Assembly (NCBI GenBank): GCA_002709075.1
Contig: PAPV01000019.1
Span: forward strand, 1-64,000
Reading direction: 5' to 3'
Length of the DNA: 64,000 nucleotides
Source of the DNA: Rhodospirillaceae bacterium
GTDB taxonomy: Bacteria; Pseudomonadota; Alphaproteobacteria; MPNO01; UBA2964
Below are positions 57,725-64,000 of this stretch, one piece after another. Both the position numbers and the translations under genes were made by a program. The notes beneath the pieces were generated by a model. That model did not search any database. It had not been told where the DNA came from and worked only from the letters and a program-made list of their open reading frames with translations. Position 1 is the first letter of the stretch. Each line of letters begins with the position of its first letter.

Positions 57725-59203
57725 TTAGTCCTGTGGAAAAGGCAAGTGGCTGAATTTTTCCCGAATTTGCTTTCGAAGTTTATTACTTACATCAACAACC
57801 GGCGGAAAAACCCCTTTTAGTAATTGATCATAAGGTATACAGGCATCTATTAGAATACGATTGTTAAAATTTCCCGGTAGATAAAGAGGGTCTCGCTTCG
57901 AAGCCCATGCTTTCTTAATAATGTCCACGTCAGTATCCGGATCAAATCTGGTCGACATCGCCCAAAGCACTTGATCAAGGTCGCCCGCATCTATGTCTTC
58001 GTCTACTACAACTGTCCACTTTCCTGCGTAAGCTCCACCCTGACAATTTGACGCTACATGAAGAACGTTTCTCGAATGGCCAGGGTAGCGTTGTTTAATC
58101 TGGATCGCAGTAAAACGTGTGGCTGGGCCACCCTCATGGTTCCAAACACCTAAAATATCTGGAAGACCGCAGGCTTCCAGTGCTCTCCAAATTTCTGCAG
58201 AACCAGCAATACCCTTTAACAAACCGGTCTCATCTACAGGTTTATGTTGTGGTGCACATGTGATAATAGGATCATTCCGATGTAGGATGGTTTTGACTTC
58301 CACATACGGCCGCGGCACTGAGTCGTCTGAATAATATCCCATCCATTCGCCAAATGGTCCCTCTTCTTTAACCTTACCCGGACGAGCCACTCCTTCAATT
58401 ACGATCTCTGCATCGGCAGGAATCGGGAACCCTGTGTATGGACCCTTTACGCAGCGAATTGCTTCACCCCGGAGGCCGCCAGCGAAATCAAGCTCTGAAA
58501 CATCTTCCGGTAACGGACTTGCTGAGAGCATGTAAAGCAGCGGATCCATACCCACAAGTATTGCGAATTTGCATTCTTCACCGCGCTCGAAATATTTATC
58601 GCGATGTATCCTACCATGTTTGCCTTCGGTTATCTGGCATCCGATGGTTTTTGCATCGTAGACCTGATTTCGATAAGTGCCCAGATTATATGAACCATCG
58701 TCTGGATCCTGGCTGATAACGCAGTTAGCAGTGCCAATGTATCGCGCTTTATCCTGTTCGTGATGTCGCGGTACAGGAAATTTAAGCACATTAATGGAAT
58801 CCCCTGTCAATATATTTTCTAAAACTGGTCCGGTATCCACCATCTCAGGAGGTATCAATTTCATATTTTGCATTCGATCATAATAACGTTGAACAATATC
58901 GGCTTTACGCTCATGTTCGAGCGGAAGTCCCAGCGTTAGAGCTACTCGCTTAACTGATGAGAGAGATCCATAGAGTGTCCTGTAGCCTTCTTCATATCCG
59001 GGAACATTGTCAAACAATATAGCAGGTGCGTTACCTCGACTTTTTTCAGTAAGCATCTGCGTAATGCTGCCCATTTCAGCATCCCAGCTTGCGTTATTGA
59101 CACGAAGCAGTTCTCCAAGACCATCAACTGTCTCTATCCATTCTCTTAAGCCTCGATAACTTACCTGATCGTTTGAAAGTGATGAAACACGAGTGTCATC
59201 CAT
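57725..59203 (-). CDS. UbiD-family (prFMN-dependent) decarboxylase
   Basis: 'LREWIETVDGLGELLRV', 'APAILFDNVPGY', 'GTYRNQVYDAKTIGCQI', 'EGPFGEWMGYYS'. Confidence 0.93.
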   Translation of the reverse strand: MDDTRVSSLSNDQVSYRGLREWIETVDGLGELLRVNNASWDAEMGSITQMLTEKSRGNAPAILFDNVPGYEEGYRTLYGSLSSVKRVALTLGLPLEHERKADIVQRYYDRMQNMKLIPPEMVDTGPVLENILTGDSINVLKFPVPRHHEQDKARYIGTANCVISQDPDDGSYNLGTYRNQVYDAKTIGCQITEGKHGRIHRDKYFERGEECKFAILVGMDPLLYMLSASPLPEDVSELDFAGGLRGEAIRCVKGPYTGFPIPADAEIVIEGVARPGKVKEEGPFGEWMGYYSDDSVPRPYVEVKTILHRNDPIITCAPQHKPVDETGLLKGIAGSAEIWRALEACGLPDILGVWNHEGGPATRFTAIQIKQRYPGHSRNVLHVASNCQGGAYAGKWTVVVDEDIDAGDLDQVLWAMSTRFDPDTDVDIIKKAWASKRDPLYLPGNFNNRILIDACIPYDQLLKGVFPPVVDVSNKLRKQIREKFSHLPFPQD

Positions 59204-59400
59204 AATTCCCTCCGCAGAATTACCTTTTAAATACTCAATTGTGAATATCAGAAATTATATGCCGATAATCGAAGTATAGCACTACGGCTGTTTAGGGAAA
59301 CCCCATCGGTTTAAAGTTTAAGGTAATTTGACAGCTATTCTATGCGCTGCTTCAATCGAGTTACATATTTAAAAATTTCGAATTCCGATGGGGGGTTGAT

Positions 59401-60144
59401 ATGAGACTAAAAGATAAAGTTGCAATTATTACTGGTGCAGGCCGAAACATAGGTGAACAGACGGCGTCTTTATTTGCAGAAGAAGGAGCGAAAGCGGTAG
59501 TAGTGGATTTTGATCCGGAAAGGGGAAATAGAACTGCTGAAGAAATTAATCATCGCTGTAAAGGCGCAGCAATTTTCGTTTGCGCAGATGTGTCTGAGGA
59601 GAAATCTGTAAAGGAAATGATTGCAATTGCTGTAAATGCATACGGTAGTATTGATATTTTGGTAAATAATGTTGCTATTTCAGACAATAAAAATATTTTT
59701 GATTGTACACTTAATGACTTTAATAAAGTTCTGGCTGTAACTCTTACGAGTCAATTTCTTACTTGCAAATACGTCGCCGAACAAATGATTGAGCAGGGTA
59801 ATGGCGGTGCGATTGTTAACATTGGTTCGACGTCAGGTTTTCAGGGTCGTGACAGTGCTATAGCCTATGCTGCAGCAAAGGGCGGGGTTGCTAATTTGAT
59901 GCGGGGATTGGCTGTTCAACTTGCTCCCAAGAATATTCGAGTGAATTCAGTAGTTCCTAATAAAATCGGATCACCAGTTGGGCAGGAAGAATTTGATCCA
60001 GCACGTTCTGTTCCTAACCTTGTGGGCCGGGCTGGAACACCCCGAGAGTTAGCTCAGGCGGTATTATTTCTCGCTAGCGATGAGGCAAAATTTATTTACG
60101 GAGAAAATTTAGTCGTTGATGGGGGTTTTAGTGCAATGATGTAA
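59401..60144 (+). CDS. Short-chain dehydrogenase/reductase
   Basis: 'KVAIITGAGRNIGEQTASLFAEEGAKAVVVD', 'NNVAIS', 'YAAAKGGVANLMRGLAVQLAPKNIRVN'. Confidence 0.95.
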   Translation: MRLKDKVAIITGAGRNIGEQTASLFAEEGAKAVVVDFDPERGNRTAEEINHRCKGAAIFVCADVSEEKSVKEMIAIAVNAYGSIDILVNNVAISDNKNIFDCTLNDFNKVLAVTLTSQFLTCKYVAEQMIEQGNGGAIVNIGSTSGFQGRDSAIAYAAAKGGVANLMRGLAVQLAPKNIRVNSVVPNKIGSPVGQEEFDPARSVPNLVGRAGTPRELAQAVLFLASDEAKFIYGENLVVDGGFSAMM

Positions 60145-60171
60145 AAAATAAATGCGCTTATCAATTAACCC

Positions 60172-61077
60172 TCAAAATTCAACCTTTGGAGGTACTAGAT
60201 TCCCATGCATGCTTTTTCGCATAGATGTTGATGGTAGATCCGCATTACCCCACATCTCATTTTTTCTGCGACGAGTTGCCCATTCCTCCGGTGTTCCAGC
60301 CTTATAATCTTCTCCGACCTGCTCAACTTCGGCAGTGTATTCCACAACCAGTCCGTTTGGTTCTCGGAAATATGAAAAAATATTATTTCCTGGTCCATGG
60401 CGTCCTACGCCCCAGTCAACCTCAAATCCGCAATGTCTAAGACGACCTACCCCGGTCATCAGCGCATTAAAATCTGGCATTTCCCATGCTGTGTGGTTCA
60501 GGCTGACGCCATTTGAGCGAGCGAGAGCTATACTGTGATGGTCGGAACTACAACGAATAAAATTCATAATTTCGGTTTGGTCGCTTAATTTGAAGCCGAG
60601 TGCATCACAAAACCATTCGGTTTGCTGGGATATGCGATCAGAATTTATAACCACGTGACTAAGTTTAAAAGGTCGGTCATTAGACATATATGATTGTTTG
60701 TGTTGTATAACGTCACTTGCAACCTCATACTCTATGCCATCAGGGTCTCGAAATGAAAAACCGTAACCGCCACCTGGGGTTAATAGTGGAGCCGGGGCTT
60801 TGGATACATGTATTTTTAAACCCCTAAGACGTTGGTAAATTGCATCGACTGTTTTTTTATCCTTCGCGCCAAAGTTGATCTTTTTTACTCCAGCCGTAGC
60901 CCCCATGTGAAGCACAACACAATGATGTTCTGAACCGGTGGCACGGAAATATAGCGCCCCATTTTCTTGCGCAACCGGTTCTAGTTTCCATATTTTTTCG
61001 TAGAAACGACTAGTTTTAGTTAAATCAGGAACCGAATATTCAATGCTCCGAAGGGTGCTTATCGATACGTTATTCAT
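60172..61077 (-). CDS. VOC-superfamily extradiol (catechol 2,3-dioxygenase-like) protein
   Basis: Two VOC repeats: 'LRSIEYSVPDLTKTSRFYEKIW' and 'LSHVVINSDRISQQTEWFCDALGFKLSD'; 'FSYFREPNGLVVEYTAEVE'. Confidence 0.88.
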   Translation of the reverse strand: MNNVSISTLRSIEYSVPDLTKTSRFYEKIWKLEPVAQENGALYFRATGSEHHCVVLHMGATAGVKKINFGAKDKKTVDAIYQRLRGLKIHVSKAPAPLLTPGGGYGFSFRDPDGIEYEVASDVIQHKQSYMSNDRPFKLSHVVINSDRISQQTEWFCDALGFKLSDQTEIMNFIRCSSDHHSIALARSNGVSLNHTAWEMPDFNALMTGVGRLRHCGFEVDWGVGRHGPGNNIFSYFREPNGLVVEYTAEVEQVGEDYKAGTPEEWATRRRKNEMWGNADLPSTSMRKSMHGNLVPPKVEF

Positions 61078-61273
61078 GGCTGCCTCCTGCACATGGGCTA
61101 CGCACCAATCATAGTATTCCTATGCCTTAAAAATTCCAAGCCATGTTGGATGAAAGTTGTATGTTTTCTCTCTGTTGCTACAAATGATTTTTGTGGTTTG
61201 GGTAATTTTATTCTGAAGAAAATTAGTTTACACTCATCATTAATTTATTGAAAACTCGTGGAGAAAAGCGTTT

Positions 61274-61564
61274 ATGAGTCTTTATGAACTGCAAAAATTA
61301 GTTTGTGATGTAAATCGTGATCCTGTCTCGCGAGAGGCTTTTTTTAAAGACGACGAAGGTTTTTCACTTAATTATGCACTCTCAGCCAACGAGCGTAGAG
61401 CAGTTTTAGAACGAAATTACGGCCAACTATATGCGGCGGGTGTACATGGGCTGATATTAAGGCCTTTTAGTTTGTTGCATAAAGTCAGTGAAACAGAATA
61501 TCTCGATGCTTTGAGAAAAGCATGTTCGCTTCGTGCCGACCCGCAGACAGGAGAACTTATATAA
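61274..61564 (+). CDS. LigA-like small subunit of class III extradiol dioxygenase
   Basis: 'LQKLVCDVNRDPVSREAFFKDDEGF', 'LYAAGVHGLILRPFSLLH'. Confidence 0.8.
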   Translation: MSLYELQKLVCDVNRDPVSREAFFKDDEGFSLNYALSANERRAVLERNYGQLYAAGVHGLILRPFSLLHKVSETEYLDALRKACSLRADPQTGELI

Positions 61565-62388
61565 TGCCACTAGTTTTTGCTTGCTCAGCCAGTCACACGC
61601 CTGGAATTACTGCATGGCCTGAGGCGGCGCCAAAAAAACAGAGGGACGCTGTACTTGGGGCTTTCAACAAACTTAAAGAAGGTCTTAAAGACTCAGGAGC
61701 TGAAGTACTTGTAGTTATTGCTCCAGAACATTTTGCTAATTTCTTTTTAAATAACATGCCGGCCTTTTGTATAGGCGTAGGAACTCAGCACATGGGGCCG
61801 GTAGAGCCTTGGTTAAACATAGAACGGAAATCGATTTCTGGTGACAGCGCTTTCGCAAATACGCTGCTGCAGGGGTGCTACGATGAGGGATTTGAAATAA
61901 GTTTTTCAAACGAATTAGATTTTGATCACGGAGTAGTTTTGCCAATTAATTTTTTGATACCGGATGGTCGTATTCCCATTGTCCCAATCATTTTTAACGC
62001 TTTGTGTGATCCCATGCCGTCACCAAAAAGATGTTTCGAATTCGGGAGGGTAATTAGAGAGGTTGCGGATAAAAATGAGAAAAAAGTAGCCATTATTGGA
62101 ACAGGTGGTTTGTCACATTGGCCCGGAGAGGCGGAGCATGGAATTATCAATGAACGATTTGATAAGCAGTTTTTGCACGATATTATACAAAACGATGTAG
62201 ATATTTTATTAAATTATTCACATGATAAAATCTCCTCATCAGGTACAGGCGGACATGAGATTAGATCTTGGATTGCTGTTGCCGGTGCCGCTACTATGTG
62301 GAAACCAGAATTGCTCACCTATCAGGCAATAAATGCTTGGGCAACAGGTTGTGGATTTGTAAGCTACCATTGCCCAAATAACTTTTAA
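61564..62388 (+). CDS. LigB-like catalytic subunit of class III extradiol dioxygenase
   Basis: 'FACSASHTPGI', 'VLVVIAPEHFANFF', 'LDFDHGVVLPINFLIP', 'IIGTGGLSHWPGE'; 1-nt overlap with LigA stop. Confidence 0.92.
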   Translation: MPLVFACSASHTPGITAWPEAAPKKQRDAVLGAFNKLKEGLKDSGAEVLVVIAPEHFANFFLNNMPAFCIGVGTQHMGPVEPWLNIERKSISGDSAFANTLLQGCYDEGFEISFSNELDFDHGVVLPINFLIPDGRIPIVPIIFNALCDPMPSPKRCFEFGRVIREVADKNEKKVAIIGTGGLSHWPGEAEHGIINERFDKQFLHDIIQNDVDILLNYSHDKISSSGTGGHEIRSWIAVAGAATMWKPELLTYQAINAWATGCGFVSYHCPNNF

Positions 62389-62423
62389 CCTTCAGCATAA
62401 TTATTGAATTTAAGGAATAAATT

Positions 62424-63296
62424 ATGAAACTTTGTCGTTATAATGACGATCGTCTAGGGGTAGTGCAAGATGAGTTTATCTACGATGTTACTGAAATTCA
62501 AAATAATGTTCGTTCACGGGTTCGATATGACTTTAAAGGTGACCCTGTGATTGCTGCATTGCCAGAAATCCGTGGTAATTTAGAAGATGCGGTTCGAATT
62601 TACCAACCGATTTCACGTGAAGAAATAAATTTATTATCGCCTGTAGCGCGCCCAGGGAAGATAATGGCGGCCCCGGTTAATTATCAGGCCCATGTAGAGG
62701 AGATGGCCGCACAACCACATATTACAGGAGAGGTGCGTGGGGTAAAGAGGCCAAATGGAATAAGCAATCAGGGAATTTTTTTAAAATCTAATACTGCCAT
62801 GGTTGGTGAAAGTGAGGGGGTTGCAATCCGTTTTCCCGATCGACGTAACGATCACGAAGTTGAATTTGTGATTATAATCGGAAAGCAGGGAAGTCGGATA
62901 AAACGACAAGATGCGATGGAGTATATTGCTGGTTACACTTTGGGGTTAGATATGACCGTTCGAGGGGTGGAGGATCGATCATTTAGAAAATCGTGTGATG
63001 GCTATGCGCCACTCGGACCTTACTTTGTAACAACTGATGAAATTCCGGATCCAAATAATGTACCATTTACGGTGCATCTCAATGGAAAGTTGCAGCAAGA
63101 TGCTCACACAGAGGGATTGATATTTGATATTCAACGATTGATCGAGTTTGCATCAGAATTTTATACCATATATCCTGGGGATGTTTTGTTTACTGGATCG
63201 CCGCCAGGGGTATCTGAAATACAGCCAGGTGATGAAATGCGTTGCAATTGTAAATTTATCGGCGAAATGAAAATAAAGGTCCGTGCTGCGGAGTAG
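62424..63296 (+). CDS. Fumarylacetoacetate hydrolase family protein
   Basis: 'GKIMAAPVNYQAHVEEM', 'DHEVEFVIIIGKQGSRI', 'YIAGYTLGLDMTVRG', 'GDVLFTGSPPGVSEIQPGDEM'. Confidence 0.93.
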   Translation: MKLCRYNDDRLGVVQDEFIYDVTEIQNNVRSRVRYDFKGDPVIAALPEIRGNLEDAVRIYQPISREEINLLSPVARPGKIMAAPVNYQAHVEEMAAQPHITGEVRGVKRPNGISNQGIFLKSNTAMVGESEGVAIRFPDRRNDHEVEFVIIIGKQGSRIKRQDAMEYIAGYTLGLDMTVRGVEDRSFRKSCDGYAPLGPYFVTTDEIPDPNNVPFTVHLNGKLQQDAHTEGLIFDIQRLIEFASEFYTIYPGDVLFTGSPPGVSEIQPGDEMRCNCKFIGEMKIKVRAAE

Positions 63297-63323
63297 GTCA
63301 TAAGAATGCAGATGCATACGATT

Positions 63324-63369
63324 AATAAGTCTCCCAGATGTAAAATAATAAGTCTCCCAGATGTAAAAT
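63324..63369 (+). repeat. Two perfect tandem copies of a 23-bp unit AATAAGTCTCCCAGATGTAAAAT
   Basis: 63324-63346 and 63347-63369, read directly. Confidence 0.95.
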
Positions 63370-64000
63370 GATGTCTCGATGTTTCTGAATCGCACCTCTT
63401 GCAGGTGAAGGCAACTTAAGGATTTATACTATTATAGTCTATGGAATATAAATTGCGTGGTGAGGGCTGGAAATAAACTTATTGCGACATGTACTGTTCG
63501 CATCGAGGGGGGCTGACCCAGCAGAGAAAGTTGTGGAATTAGCATCTGGTGTTTCATAGTCTGATAAAAAATATATAGCATTGGAGTGGCTGGGGTTGTG
63601 TAATCATTGGCATACAGCTAGCAAATTTTTGGTTGTCGATATAATTTTAAGATCGTTAGAGCGGGTGGCCGTGGGTATAAAATATGCAGAAAATTTTGCA
63701 TTAATTATGATAAAGAAAATCTTTCCAATTGCACTGTGAGATCCAGAGGTGGCTAGGGTGTTGTTTAGTATTCGAGAGTATTCCCAATACAAGGACCTGG
63801 CCAGAAGCCTCTGATTCTCCGCAAAAGAATGGTCGTTTGATTACAGCAGGTGCACATGACAGGAGCAGGTTGAATTGGACTGTGAATTTCTTTATTAAAG
63901 CAATCTAAAAAGTTTCTTACTATAAGAAACGAAAAAGAATTTTTGTTATACTCTAAAACTTTTTGAGAGTAGTAATTCACCCTCTAATATGAACGATGTG

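Overview
64 kb of bacterial DNA that looks alphaproteobacterial, in two parts. (A) ~0.8-10.4 kb is an accessory, mobile region next to tRNA-Pro(CGG). It holds an outer integrative element (prim-pol/AAA replication protein, a RAMP-fold Csf3/Cas5/Cas6-like protein, a tyrosine integrase). A second, ~4.29 kb element (integrase, C5 methyltransferase, EcoO109I/PmeII-like restriction enzyme, a hairpin-rich non-coding stretch) is inserted inside the outer element's integrase gene. The inner element carries a tRNA-Arg(CCG) segment as attP. The junctions fall in the anticodon loop (4-bp shared core CTCC), and in-silico excision restores an in-frame 326-aa integrase. (B) ~11-64 kb is chromosomal. It contains housekeeping genes (ispB, glyQS, ppdK, prfC-typA) and a large catabolic/redox region: a split-beta three-subunit Co-type nitrile hydratase/thiocyanate hydrolase-like operon, a stand-alone molybdenum hydroxylase large subunit, three 4,5-dihydroxyphthalate-decarboxylase/PBP-like paralogues, an orphan EutA-like ATPase, UbiD, LigA/LigB and an FAH-family protein. 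Two decayed genes not fully shown by the ORF track were found by reading: a coxL/xdhA-like pseudogene (~27.5-28.4 kb) and an arsC-like gene with a single in-frame stop (25.65-26.0 kb). No CRISPR array was seen. All family assignments are by eye; no database search was run.
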